DNA of 64,000 bases. It comes from Sphingobacteriaceae bacterium (GTDB lineage: Bacteria; Bacteroidota; Bacteroidia; Sphingobacteriales; Sphingobacteriaceae). Below, piece after piece: positions 1 through 8,525 of the stretch (position 1 is its first letter; the number at the start of each line of letters is the position of its first letter). The DNA is taken from NCBI GenBank assembly GCA_017745075.1, contig JAGIAD010000029.1, positions 372,001-436,000 of the forward strand, given 5' to 3'. The notes beneath the pieces are model-generated. The model saw nothing but the letters and a program-made list of their open reading frames with translations. It was not told the origin of the DNA and searched no databases. The translations under genes were made by a program, and so were the position numbers.

Positions 1-772
1 AAGTAACAGTCTTCCCTGCTTCGTCTAAATAAGGTTGATGACGCAAAATTGTTGCTTTACCATTTTGGAGTGTAAGATTAAATTGTTCTGTGTACATTAT
101 TTTTCCACTTAATGTACCTGGTGCAATTAAATTAGCAACATATTCTGCAGTTTCTACATAGCCTCCACCATTAGTGCGCAGGTCTAAAACGAGATAGGTA
201 GGCTTGTCAGTCAGCACTTCATTAAACACCTGATCAAGCTTTGATTTAGCGCTACTTAAAGCGGGGAAAGCCCCCAAAGCTATATAGGCAATAACCTTTT
301 CGTCAGAATGGATAATACGGTTAGCCAAAACAGCTGCACCGTTTATAATTCCAGCACGGGTACCGCCTCCATTTCTTCCCACTTGTAGATATGAATATTT
401 AGGTACACCATTGTAATTCGAAATTTCAAATGGTTTACCTGTCGCCTTGTTAATTTTAAGTTGGGAAATATCAAAAATTTCATTTCTGAATGCACTTATT
501 TCAGACAGGCCATTTCCATACTTTTCCCTTGGTTTAAAAGTGCTGTAGTTTGGTAAAACATCATTCCATAAATATACCTGTCTGGCATATAAAAAAATAG
601 AATCGAGGGTAAACTCAGTTCTTGTACCTGTGGTGGGCGAAACAATTTCATCTTCATGTATATCAGTTGATCGTTCTTTTTTGCAAGATGAATAAACTGA
701 CGCTATTGATAAATAGATCACCAATTTTATTAATATCTTAAATAGAATATGTTTATTGTTATAAGTTTTCAA
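1..772 (-). CDS. S41 family peptidase lipoprotein (C-terminus beyond window)
   Basis: Likely a periplasmic S41 (C-terminal-processing/tail-specific) serine peptidase anchored as a lipoprotein. Reading the minus strand from a TTG at 772 gives about 257 open residues to the window edge. An N-terminal hydrophobic stretch (about residues 8-25) ends in YSSC-KK, a loose lipobox. Near residue 210 the segment LVLDLRTNGGGYVETAEY matches the conserved S41 DLRxNGGG motif. The catalytic Ser/Lys region would lie beyond base 1. No ATG is in frame between the upstream stop and the signal sequence, so TTG is the best start. It is divergent from the HTH gene at 941. The family call is good; the exact start and substrate are unknown. 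Confidence 0.8.
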   Translation of the reverse strand, partial: MKTYNNKHILFKILIKLVIYLSIASVYSSCKKERSTDIHEDEIVSPTTGTRTEFTLDSIFLYARQVYLWNDVLPNYSTFKPREKYGNGLSEISAFRNEIFDISQLKINKATGKPFEISNYNGVPKYSYLQVGRNGGGTRAGIINGAAVLANRIIHSDEKVIAYIALGAFPALSSAKSKLDQVFNEVLTDKPTYLVLDLRTNGGGYVETAEYVANLIAPGTLSGKIMYTEQFNLTLQNGKATILRHQPYLDEAGKTVT

Positions 773-940
773 TTTTATAAGCTCAAGATTTAACTAAATA
801 AAAACCATTTAAGGGAATCGTTATTTTTTTCCTATAAATTATACCCACAACAAATAAACATATTTAATTTGTTAATTTTGACAATCCTGTATTATCACAA
901 TGTACTTATCAAAATACAATAAATAAAACAAAGAAAATAC

Positions 941-1216
941 ATGGTTATTAACGCTTCTCAAGATTTAGATATAGGTAATACTTTAAGAAAGTATAGAAAT
1001 AAATATAACTATACACAGCAATATGCCGCTGATGTGATCGGAATAAGCAGGGTTGCTTATCGAAAATGGGAAAATAACGAGGTAGATTTTTCACTCTCAC
1101 AGTTAGGCAAAATTGCTGAACTCTATGAAATTCCCATTCAGGATATTATTATTCAATCTGATTTTAGGCAGAGCAAGATAATTTCTCTTCCACAAAAAGG
1201 CCACAAATATTTTTGA
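941..1216 (+). CDS. Small XRE-family helix-turn-helix regulator
   Basis: A 91-residue DNA-binding protein. Residues 14-70 form a Cro/CI (XRE) HTH: LRKYRNKYNYTQQYAADVIGISRVAYRKWE is the usual Q-x6-S-x5-WE pattern, followed by a helix ending LYEIPIQDI. There is no sensor or dimerisation domain, only a short basic tail. It sits alone between a divergent S41 peptidase and a convergent DUF4143 ATPase, so its targets cannot be inferred. It might repress either neighbour. It is not obviously paired with a toxin gene. The ATG start gives a complete HTH. Confidence 0.85.
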   Translation: MVINASQDLDIGNTLRKYRNKYNYTQQYAADVIGISRVAYRKWENNEVDFSLSQLGKIAELYEIPIQDIIIQSDFRQSKIISLPQKGHKYF

Positions 1217-1250
1217 TACCCAATACAATGTTTATCTTTTGGTAAGCAAG

Positions 1251-2483
1251 CTATAACCTAATGGCTTCTATTGATCCCTCTTGGGCACTTACCTTACAGA
1301 TACATTTCAAGTCAAAATTAGGATAGGCTTCTAAAAATTTTTTATACTTGTTAGGTTTAAACTGAGCATCGTTATATTTAACTTCGTAAGCGAGGCCTGT
1401 TTTTAATTGTTCTTCTACTACAAAATCTACTTCGTTGCCATCGGCAGTACGCCAAAAATGCAGGCTATCAGCATCGTATAACTGTCTTAATCTACAGTAT
1501 GTGTAATTTTCTAATAATTCGTCCTTATCTGCTCTATCGTTTAACCTCGAAAAATTATTTAACAATGCATTCCGCAAGCCATTATCATTAAAATAAATCT
1601 TTTGCATTTTGGTTAATTCTTTTCGCACATTGCCATAAAAAGGAGACAGCAGCTGTACAATAAAGGTTTTCTGCATGAGGTAAATATAATTTTCTACCGT
1701 AGAACTGGCCATCTGCAGGGTATTCCCCAACTCATGGTTATTTACGAGATTCCCAGTCTGGTCTGCCAATAGCCTTGCCAGCTGAAAAAACTTGAGTTCT
1801 TCTTTAATACCCGCTTCAAGCGCATCCTTTTTCATGTAACTGTTTACAAGCTCTTTAAGCATTTCCCGTTTTTCCTGTTCAGTATCAGCTAAAACAACAG
1901 CCGGATAACCGCCGTAAATCAGATATTCATCAAATAAAATACTTATGCGATTCAATTGAAGACCTTGATAGGATGGCCTCCTGATCATCTGTTCCCACTC
2001 AGCGATTAAACCATCTTCACCTTTAAAATGGAGAAATTCATCAAAAGCCAGAGGGAAAAATTCGAACACCTTTTTTCTACCCGCCAGACTATCCTTAAAA
2101 CTTTTATCGATGTAAAAGGCACTGCTCCCTGTTGCAATAATTTTAAGCTTCGGGGAGTATTTATCGTATAACAGCTTTAAGAAATTACTGGGTTCTTCTG
2201 CATACTGAACTTCATCGATAATTATATACAATCGTTTATCGGCTGGTAAATCAGCAGGTAACAGCGTATAGTTAAAAATATTTTCTGCGTGATTATTTAC
2301 AGCCCCTAAAATAGCAGGGTCTTCAAAAGTCAGAAAATACACTGCTTCATTTTTTCGGTTTAACTCCTCTGCTAATTGTTTTACCAGTGTGGTTTTCCCG
2401 ATCTGCCGCGGTCCTATGATGATAGTATGTTGTGGTTTGCTTAAATGATTTTTTAACGATCCTAAAGCTTTCGATCTTTCCAT
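1251..2483 (-). CDS. AAA ATPase with DUF4143 domain
   Basis: A 410-residue P-loop ATPase of the AAA_14/DUF4143 type, abundant in Bacteroidota but of unknown cellular role. The Walker A segment GPRQIGKTT is at about residues 24-32, and Walker B (YIIIDEVQ) near 85-92. A winged-helix region follows, then a C-terminal nuclease-like fold with GNEVDFVV...LAYEVKY, resembling the D-ExK restriction-endonuclease pattern. I chose the ATG at 2483. The longer frame to 2519 begins with TTG and encodes residues that come from an upstream repeat. The gene is monocistronic and preceded by a tandem 32-bp repeat that may control it. Confidence 0.85.
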   Translation of the reverse strand: MERSKALGSLKNHLSKPQHTIIIGPRQIGKTTLVKQLAEELNRKNEAVYFLTFEDPAILGAVNNHAENIFNYTLLPADLPADKRLYIIIDEVQYAEEPSNFLKLLYDKYSPKLKIIATGSSAFYIDKSFKDSLAGRKKVFEFFPLAFDEFLHFKGEDGLIAEWEQMIRRPSYQGLQLNRISILFDEYLIYGGYPAVVLADTEQEKREMLKELVNSYMKKDALEAGIKEELKFFQLARLLADQTGNLVNNHELGNTLQMASSTVENYIYLMQKTFIVQLLSPFYGNVRKELTKMQKIYFNDNGLRNALLNNFSRLNDRADKDELLENYTYCRLRQLYDADSLHFWRTADGNEVDFVVEEQLKTGLAYEVKYNDAQFKPNKYKKFLEAYPNFDLKCICKVSAQEGSIEAIRL

Positions 2484-2517
2484 ATCTACAATTGAAAACA
2501 CAAATATCGATATTTTC

Positions 2518-2586
2518 AAGATATAAACTTAAAATTATCCGATATTTTTAAGATATAAACTTAAAATTATCCGATATTTTTAAGAT
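2518..2586. repeat. Tandem 32-bp direct repeat upstream of the DUF4143 ATPase
   Basis: Two exact copies of a 32-bp AT-rich unit occupy 2518-2549 and 2550-2581, and the first bases of a third copy follow to 2586. Each unit contains ATCCGATATTTTTAAGATA. A related CGATATTTTCAAGATA lies next to the first copy at 2508-2523. The array ends 35 bases upstream of the ATG at 2483, so it covers the likely promoter of the ATPase gene. Confidence 0.85.
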
Positions 2587-2607
2587 GACAAATTTATTAC
2601 CATAAAA

Positions 2608-2631
2608 AAAGTGGCCGTTTCGGGCCACTTT
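2608..2631 (-). terminator. Hairpin terminator of the rimP-nusA-infB operon
   Basis: A 9-bp perfect stem (AAAGTGGCC / GGCCACTTT) with a 6-base loop lies 21 bases after the infB stop. On the minus strand it runs into a T-rich tract, as in an intrinsic terminator. Confidence 0.8.
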
Positions 2632-2652
2632 AAATTTTATATTAATAAGACA

Positions 2653-5600
2653 TTATAGCTTTCTAGCTACTTCGACTTGCTCGTAAGCTTCTACAATATC
2701 GCCTACTTCGATGTTATTAAAGTTCTGGATATTTAAACCGCACTCGTAACCTTTCGATACTTCTTTTACATCGTCTTTAAAGCGCTTTAACGAAGCTAAT
2801 TCGCCGGTGTAAATTACCACACCATCACGCACTACGCGGATTTTGCTGTTACGGGTAATTTTACCATCCAATACCATACAACCTGCAATGGTACCCACTT
2901 TAGTAATTTTGAATGTTTCGCGGATCTCAACATTAGCCACAATTTTCTCTTCAAATTCAGGATCTAACATACCCTCCATTGCCGATTTAATCTCATTGAT
3001 GGCATCGTAAATGATAGAATATAAGCGAATATCGATCTGCTCAGCTTCGGCGAGTTTACGTGCACCTGTTGATGGACGAACCTGGAAACCGATAATGATC
3101 GCATCAGAAGCTGAAGCTAATAATACATCGGATTCTGAAATCTGACCAACACCTTTACTGATCACATTGATCTGGATCTGCTCGGTAGATAGTTTCAGTA
3201 ATGAATCTGACAAAGCTTCTATAGAACCATCCACATCACCTTTAACGATAATGTTAAGCTCTTTAAAGTTACCGATTGCCAAACGACGACCAATCTCATC
3301 CAAAGTAATGTGTTTCTGCGTACGTAAGCCCTGCTCACGTTGTAGCTGCATCCGTTTGTTTGCAATATCACGTGCTTCGGTTTCACTTTCTAAAGCATTA
3401 AATCGATCACCTGCAGTAGGTGCACCCTGCATACCCAAAACCTGTACCGGTTGCGATGGACCTGCTGAATCTACCTTCGCACCACGCTCATTGGTTAAGG
3501 CTTTTACACGTCCGCTGTAGCTACCCGCTAAAATTGGATCTCCAACTTTTAAGGTACCACCCTGAACAAGTACGGTAGTTACAATACCACGCCCTTTATC
3601 TAATGCCGATTCGATTACCGTACCAGTAGCACGTTTGTTCGGATTGGCTTTCAATTCTAATAACTCGGCTTCTAATAATACTTTATCTAAAAGTAAATCA
3701 ACATTTAAGCCGCTTTTGCTCGAAATTTCCTGCGATTGGTACTTACCACCCCAGTCTTCAACCAAAATATTCATTACCGATAACTGCTCACGTACCTTAT
3801 CTGCATTTGCACCCGGTTTATCTACTTTGGTGAAAGCAAACACCAAAGGTACACCCGCAGCCTGTGCGTGGTTAATCGCCTCTTTTGTTTGAGGCATCAC
3901 CGCATCATCCGCAGCAATTACAATAATGGCAATATCAGCAGCCTTGGCACCACGTGCACGCATCGCGGTAAAAGCTTCGTGACCCGGAGTATCCAAGAAA
4001 GTTACTTTTTTACCGGAAGGAGTAGTTACCATATAGGCTCCAATGTGCTGGGTAATACCACCAGCCTCACCAGCCACCACATTTGCTTTACGGATATAAT
4101 CCAGCAATGAGGTTTTACCATGATCTACGTGACCCATAATCGTAACAACCGGAGCTCTTTCGATTAAATCTTCTTCGTTATCTTCTTCCTCAATTACATT
4201 ATCCTCCTCTTCATCTGGTTTAACGAATTGAATTTCGTAACCAAACTCATCAGCAACAATGGTTAAAGTTTCAGCATCTAAACGTTGGTTAATGGAAACA
4301 AACATACCGAGGCTCATACAGGTACCAATAATTTTGGTAACCGGTACATCCATCATGTTCGCCAGCTCATTAGCCGTAACAAATTCTGTTACTTTTAATA
4401 TTTTCGATTGTGATTCAAGCTCATTTGCAGCTTCTTCTGCGTTGGATGCTACATCGTCACGTTTCTGACGGCGCAGTTTAGCCCGTTGCGCAAATTTACC
4501 TGATTTACCGGCACCGCTTAAGCGGGCAAGTGTTGCCTTAATCTGATCTTGAATTTCTTTTTCAGTAGGTTCTTCTTTAGGCCCGCTTGGTGTAGCATTT
4601 CTATTTTGGAAACCTGGTCTGTTATTGTTATTATTTCTATTTCCCTGGTAAGGAGTACCACCCTGTCCGGCTGGTCTGTTACCCTGGTATGGCGTACCGC
4701 CACCCGGCCTGTTGCCTTGATAAGGTTGACGAGGCTGTCCTGGCGCACCTCCCTGGCCCTGACCTGCAGGATTATTTTGCCCCTGCTGACCCTGGCCACC
4801 GTGTTGGCCCGGTGCTCCCGGAGTTTTTTTACGCTTACGCTTACGTTTAGCCGCTTCACTATCGCTAGATGAAGCAATCGGACCGTTTCTGCGGTCTGGT
4901 GAGGTCGGTAAATCAATTTTACCAATAATATTCGGACCAGATAATTTAACCGTACGTGCTTTAATTACTTCGGGCTCAGTATTTGCCGGTTTCGCATCAG
5001 CTGGTTTTTCTTCCGCTTTAGGCTGTTCAACCGGTTTTACAGGCTCAGTTGTTTTAACTGCTGGTGTTTCTGCAACCGGTGCTGGTGTAGAAGGAGTTTC
5101 TTCTTTTTTAGCTTCAACCGGTTTTTCTTGCACTTTAGGTTGTTCAACAGGCTTTACAGGTTCTGGTGATTTAACCACTGGTTGTTCTACAACAGGTGCC
5201 GATGCAGCAGGTGTTTCTTCTTTCTTAGCCGGGCGTGTTTTCGAGTTAAGATCATTTAAATCTATCTTTCCTACAATTTTAACACCTGGCAATCCGGTTT
5301 CTTCCGCTTTAGTTTCTTTTACTGGCGTTACTGCTGCCGCAGGTGCCGGCGTATCTACCTTAGGGCTTTCTACAACCTTTGGTTTCTCTACCGGAGGAAC
5401 AAATGATTGAGCATTTTTAATTAAAATCTCCTCATTTTTCTCAAAATCGGTATTTTTTTTCGGCGCTTCTACTGGCTTTTCAGTCTCAGGCTCGTCACGA
5501 CGTATTTTACCAATCACTATTTGTTTGGCTTCTTCTCTTACGATCTTATCTCCCTGATACTCTTTTAACAAGGCATTATACATGTCTCCCGTAAGTTTAA

Positions 5601-5718
5601 ACATAGGACTTTTCTCGGCAGAGAATCCCTTTTTGTTTAAAAACTCAACGGCCGTACCCATGCCTATATTAAGTTCTTTAATAGCTTTAATTAAAATGAT
5701 TGGTTTGTCGTCTGACAT
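2653..5718 (-). CDS. infB: Translation initiation factor IF-2
   Basis: The GTPase that brings initiator tRNA to the 30S subunit. It has 1021 residues. About the first 430 form a low-complexity linker rich in Pro, Ala, Glu and Lys, with repeated EKPVEAKKEETP-type blocks and a Gly/Asn/Gln-rich stretch containing three TPYQGNR-like repeats. The G domain begins near 525 with G1 GHVDHGKT, then G3 DTPGHEAFT and a G4 that reads TKVD. Domains II-IV follow to a standard C-terminus. It is last in the rimP-nusA-infB operon and is followed by a hairpin terminator. The linker is longer than in most IF-2 proteins, and such linkers vary freely between species. Confidence 0.98.
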   Translation of the reverse strand: MSDDKPIILIKAIKELNIGMGTAVEFLNKKGFSAEKSPMFKLTGDMYNALLKEYQGDKIVREEAKQIVIGKIRRDEPETEKPVEAPKKNTDFEKNEEILIKNAQSFVPPVEKPKVVESPKVDTPAPAAAVTPVKETKAEETGLPGVKIVGKIDLNDLNSKTRPAKKEETPAASAPVVEQPVVKSPEPVKPVEQPKVQEKPVEAKKEETPSTPAPVAETPAVKTTEPVKPVEQPKAEEKPADAKPANTEPEVIKARTVKLSGPNIIGKIDLPTSPDRRNGPIASSSDSEAAKRKRKRKKTPGAPGQHGGQGQQGQNNPAGQGQGGAPGQPRQPYQGNRPGGGTPYQGNRPAGQGGTPYQGNRNNNNNRPGFQNRNATPSGPKEEPTEKEIQDQIKATLARLSGAGKSGKFAQRAKLRRQKRDDVASNAEEAANELESQSKILKVTEFVTANELANMMDVPVTKIIGTCMSLGMFVSINQRLDAETLTIVADEFGYEIQFVKPDEEEDNVIEEEDNEEDLIERAPVVTIMGHVDHGKTSLLDYIRKANVVAGEAGGITQHIGAYMVTTPSGKKVTFLDTPGHEAFTAMRARGAKAADIAIIVIAADDAVMPQTKEAINHAQAAGVPLVFAFTKVDKPGANADKVREQLSVMNILVEDWGGKYQSQEISSKSGLNVDLLLDKVLLEAELLELKANPNKRATGTVIESALDKGRGIVTTVLVQGGTLKVGDPILAGSYSGRVKALTNERGAKVDSAGPSQPVQVLGMQGAPTAGDRFNALESETEARDIANKRMQLQREQGLRTQKHITLDEIGRRLAIGNFKELNIIVKGDVDGSIEALSDSLLKLSTEQIQINVISKGVGQISESDVLLASASDAIIIGFQVRPSTGARKLAEAEQIDIRLYSIIYDAINEIKSAMEGMLDPEFEEKIVANVEIRETFKITKVGTIAGCMVLDGKITRNSKIRVVRDGVVIYTGELASLKRFKDDVKEVSKGYECGLNIQNFNNIEVGDIVEAYEQVEVARKL

Positions 5719-5781
5719 TTAGCTCCTATTATTGTTTTTTTATTTAATACAAAAGTAGTGTTTATTTGGCAATTACACCAC

Positions 5782-7026
5782 TCATTCAAATTCTGACTTC
5801 AAAATTTGAATCACTTCTTTAATCGTTTCCTCTTCAAGGTCGGTGCGTTTTACCAAATCTTCTACTGAAAGGGCCAATACACTCTTTGCAGTATCGCAAC
5901 CGATAGCCTTTAATTCATCAATGATCCAGCTATCAATCTCATCTGAGAATTCCTCCAGATCAACATCTTCATCGCTTTCTTCTCCTGCTTCACGATACAC
6001 GTCAATTTCGTAACCGGTTAATTTACCAGCCAGTTTAATGTTGTGTCCGCCACGTCCGATGGCCAATGAAACCTGATCAGGTTTTAAGTAAACCGATGCA
6101 TGTTTAGTTTCATCATCCAATTTAATGGAAGTGATTTTTGCCGGGCTTAAAGCACGGGTGATGTATAATGAAATATTATTGGTGAAGTTAATCACATCAA
6201 TGTTTTCGTTTTTCAATTCACGAACAATACCGTGAATACGGGATCCTTTCATACCCACGCAAGCGCCAACCGGATCAATACGGTCGTCGTACGATTCAAC
6301 GGCAACTTTAGCGCGTTCTCCCGGCTCACGAACAATTTTTTTAACGGTAATTAAACCATCAAAAATTTCCGGGACCTCCTGTTCGAACAGGCGCTGTAAA
6401 AACTCCGGTGCTGTTCTCGAAATGATAATTTTAGGGTTTGCGTTAATCATCTCTACTTTAGAGATTACTGCTCTTACAGAATCGCCTTTTTTGAAATAAT
6501 CGGCTGGGATCTGCTCTGTTTTAGGCATTAAAAGTTCGTTACCTTCATCATCTAAAACCAAAGTCTCTTTTTTCCAAACCTGATAAACCTCACCAGTTAT
6601 GATTTCACCTACCCTATCTTTATATTTTTTGAAGATTTCATCCTTCTCCAATTCCAACACTTTAGATACCAAAGTCTGACGGGCAGCTAAAATTGCCCTA
6701 CGACCAAAGCTTTCTAAAGTAATCTGTTCTATATAATCGTCGCCAACTTCTAAAGTCGGGTCAAGTTTGTGTACATCAGCAAGCTCGATCTCTAAATCAT
6801 CATCTTCAGAAAACCCATCTTCCATTACTCTTCTCGTTCTCCAAATCTCCAAATCCCCATTATCCGGATTTACAATCACATCACAGTTTTCGTCAGTTCC
6901 GTATTTTTTACGCAACATGCTACGGAAAACTTCTTCCAGCACACTGATCACTGTTGGGCGATCTATATTTTTGAAATCTTTAAACTCCTGAAAAGAGTCG
7001 ATCAAATTAATTGTTGTAGTACTCAT
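5782..7026 (-). CDS. nusA: Transcription termination/antitermination factor NusA
   Basis: An RNA-polymerase-binding factor for pausing, termination and antitermination. Its 414 residues show the N-terminal RNAP-binding domain (1-125), an S1 domain (about 130-200), and two KH domains (about 205-345) including ARPIGACVGMKGSRI-like (here DPVGACVGMKGSRIHGIV) and the second-KH segment DQVSLAIGRGGHNIKLA. A short acidic stretch and one helix-hairpin-helix end the protein. It lacks the long acidic repeats of E. coli NusA. It lies 2 bases downstream of rimP and 63 bases upstream of infB on the same strand, the standard order. Confidence 0.97.
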   Translation of the reverse strand: MSTTTINLIDSFQEFKDFKNIDRPTVISVLEEVFRSMLRKKYGTDENCDVIVNPDNGDLEIWRTRRVMEDGFSEDDDLEIELADVHKLDPTLEVGDDYIEQITLESFGRRAILAARQTLVSKVLELEKDEIFKKYKDRVGEIITGEVYQVWKKETLVLDDEGNELLMPKTEQIPADYFKKGDSVRAVISKVEMINANPKIIISRTAPEFLQRLFEQEVPEIFDGLITVKKIVREPGERAKVAVESYDDRIDPVGACVGMKGSRIHGIVRELKNENIDVINFTNNISLYITRALSPAKITSIKLDDETKHASVYLKPDQVSLAIGRGGHNIKLAGKLTGYEIDVYREAGEESDEDVDLEEFSDEIDSWIIDELKAIGCDTAKSVLALSVEDLVKRTDLEEETIKEVIQILKSEFE

Positions 7027-7028
7027 TT

Positions 7029-7493
7029 TTACTTAAATGAAATTAACACACTTGTTTCTAATATATCATTAAACGGCACATCTGTTTGAACTGCTACCGC
7101 CTTTTTCCCTTTTTCTTTAACAGACTCTTCAATCTGTAAATTATTTTCTGTAACCGCCAGCAGTTTTCCTTCTTTTTTCAAACCCTCTTTCAGCTTGATG
7201 CTTACCGTACGACCAATATTTTTATTGTACTGACGGATCAGTTTTAAAGGTTCGCCAACACCTGGCGAAGAAACTTCCAGATTATAAGCCTGTTCTATTG
7301 CATTTTCTTCTTCGAGATGAAAACCAACGTGCCTGCTTATATCTACACAATCCTGTATGTTAATGCCTTCATCACCATCAACATGTATAATTAATTTATT
7401 GTTTGGCAACATTTTAACCTCTACCAGAAACAACTCCGGACGGTCTGCTATTTTTTCCTCAACGAGGGCCGCAACTCTCTTTTCTACCTGCAT
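7029..7493 (-). CDS. rimP: Ribosome maturation factor RimP
   Basis: A 154-residue 30S assembly factor. The N-terminal half shows the RimP pattern: DGDEGINIQDCVDISRHVGFHLEEE and YNLEVSSPGVGEPLK, the last being the family's most conserved segment. The C-terminal half is the SH3-like domain. It is the first gene of the rimP-nusA-infB operon, with a 2-base gap to nusA. A stable hairpin at 7517-7535 lies 24 bases upstream of the ATG. Confidence 0.96.
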   Translation of the reverse strand: MQVEKRVAALVEEKIADRPELFLVEVKMLPNNKLIIHVDGDEGINIQDCVDISRHVGFHLEEENAIEQAYNLEVSSPGVGEPLKLIRQYNKNIGRTVSIKLKEGLKKEGKLLAVTENNLQIEESVKEKGKKAVAVQTDVPFNDILETSVLISFK

Positions 7494-7516
7494 ATTTTAA
7501 CCTGATTTCATAGAAA

Positions 7517-7535
7517 AAGGGGACACTGTCCCCTT
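7517..7535 (-). terminator. Hairpin between the lipoprotein gene and rimP
   Basis: An 8-bp stem (AAGGGGAC / GTCCCCTT) with a 3-base loop. On the minus strand it is followed by TTTTTCT. It most simply ends the transcript of the lipoprotein gene at 7615-8046. Its closeness to rimP (24 bases) also allows an attenuator role. Confidence 0.65.
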
Positions 7536-7614
7536 CTCTTTTCTTCGATTACAATGCAAATGTAGTAATTTTTTAAGAAAAATCAAACACCCGCATTAAT
7601 TATTATGCTGATTA

Positions 7615-8046
7615 TTACCGTTTAAGTGTTTGTTTTTGGGGCTGTAAGTTATGTTTTGCACTACCTGTAATCAGGTTACCAATGGTAGCGAATTTGACAC
7701 CGATATAACTTTGTACCAGGTAATCTTTGCCTTTAACAAAAGGCTGATCGGGATTAAATACAAGCGAATCTCCAAGTATTTTAATTTTTCCAGCCACTTC
7801 TAATTCGTCCTGAAGGCTGTCTGATTCGCCCGGTTTTATTGAAACTGAAATCAGGTTAAGTGTATCTCTGTTAGCACTATAGGCATTTTTAACTTGCAAC
7901 AGGCTTGCCTCATCAATATCTTTAATTATTATTGAGGAGCTATCTCCCGAAAACTTAATGAGCGGTTTGTTGTTTCTATTCGAACAAGAAAGCGCAAACA
8001 CGGCAACAGCAATTACAACTAAACAGTTAAAAAAGAATTTAAACAT
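7615..8046 (-). CDS. Hypothetical lipoprotein
   Basis: A 143-residue secreted protein with no function I can name. Residues 1-21 are a signal peptide with a lipobox (FALSC), so Cys21 should be lipidated. The mature part is short and mostly beta: IIIKDIDEASLLQVKNAY, then KILGDSLVFNPDQPFVKGKDYLVQSYIG, which resembles the edge of a bacterial Ig-like (Big_5-type) domain. It is divergent from the membrane gene at 8065 with only 18 bases between them. The lipoprotein call is firm; the Ig-like suggestion is weak. Confidence 0.75.
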   Translation of the reverse strand: MFKFFFNCLVVIAVAVFALSCSNRNNKPLIKFSGDSSSIIIKDIDEASLLQVKNAYSANRDTLNLISVSIKPGESDSLQDELEVAGKIKILGDSLVFNPDQPFVKGKDYLVQSYIGVKFATIGNLITGSAKHNLQPQKQTLKR

Positions 8047-8064
8047 TTACAAAAATAAACAATT

Positions 8065-8409
8065 ATGAGATTTATTATCGAAATCCTTTTAACAGGACTG
8101 GCATTCTTTATAGGTGCGAAACTAGTACCAGGCGTAAGCATTGATGGCTACGGCAATGCGATTATCGCCTCAATATTGATTGCACTTGCGAATGCAACCA
8201 TTGGGTTCATTTTAAGGTTATTAACCTTTCCGATCAACTTCTTAACCTTAGGACTTGTATCATTTATCATTACAGTTTTAATGATTCTGCTGGTTGATAA
8301 AATGATGACTTCTTTTAATACCTCAGGCTTTATTGCCGCTGCATTTCTGGCAATCGTGGTAGCCCTGATCAAGGCAATTTTCAGTGCGGTTGGAGGAGAG
8401 AAAGAATAA
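8065..8409 (+). CDS. Phage-holin-superfamily-IV-like small membrane protein
   Basis: A 114-residue inner-membrane protein with four hydrophobic helices (about 4-22, 29-50, 54-78, 88-108). The pattern LVPGVSIDGYGNAIIASILIALANATIGFILRLLTFPINFLTLG is typical of proteins annotated as 'phage holin family' or mycobacterial 4-TMS holin-like (DUF360/PF04020). In chromosomes these are widespread, are not tied to phage, and have no assigned function. No lysis or phage genes are nearby. Confidence 0.88.
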   Translation: MRFIIEILLTGLAFFIGAKLVPGVSIDGYGNAIIASILIALANATIGFILRLLTFPINFLTLGLVSFIITVLMILLVDKMMTSFNTSGFIAAAFLAIVVALIKAIFSAVGGEKE

Positions 8410-8410
8410 G

Positions 8411-8524
8411 TTTGGGGGTTTGAGTCTGGAGTTTGGCCAAATGATTTCAGGCTTCAGGCTCATGATAAAGTTGGGAGTTTGGATTAGTGATTAGTGACTC
8501 CAGGCTCCCAACTCCAAGCTCAAA
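8411..8524. repeat. Stuttering low-complexity intergenic repeat
   Basis: This short gap contains words such as GTTTGGAGT, TCTGGAGTTTGG and CAGGCTTCAGGCTC on the left, and their complements (ACTCCAGGCTCCC, AACTCCAAGCTC) on the right. The whole gap is an imperfect inverted repeat built from reiterated words. Confidence 0.55.
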
Positions 8525-8525
8525 A

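Noticed and set aside
2484..2519. 12 extra N-terminal residues of the DUF4143 ATPase
   Set aside because: They start from TTG and run next to the tandem repeat; the ATG at 2483 gives the usual N-terminus.
3795..3830. IF-2 G4 motif reading TKVD instead of NKxD
   Set aside because: Thr is an accepted variant at this position in the GTPase superfamily, and the rest of the G domain is intact.
4518..4925. 135-codon frame opposite or within infB
   Set aside because: It is in another frame of the low-complexity IF-2 linker and is explained by its biased composition.
8065..8409. Holin-like gene as sign of a prophage
   Set aside because: No lysis, capsid, integrase or terminase gene is nearby, and this family is common in ordinary chromosomes.
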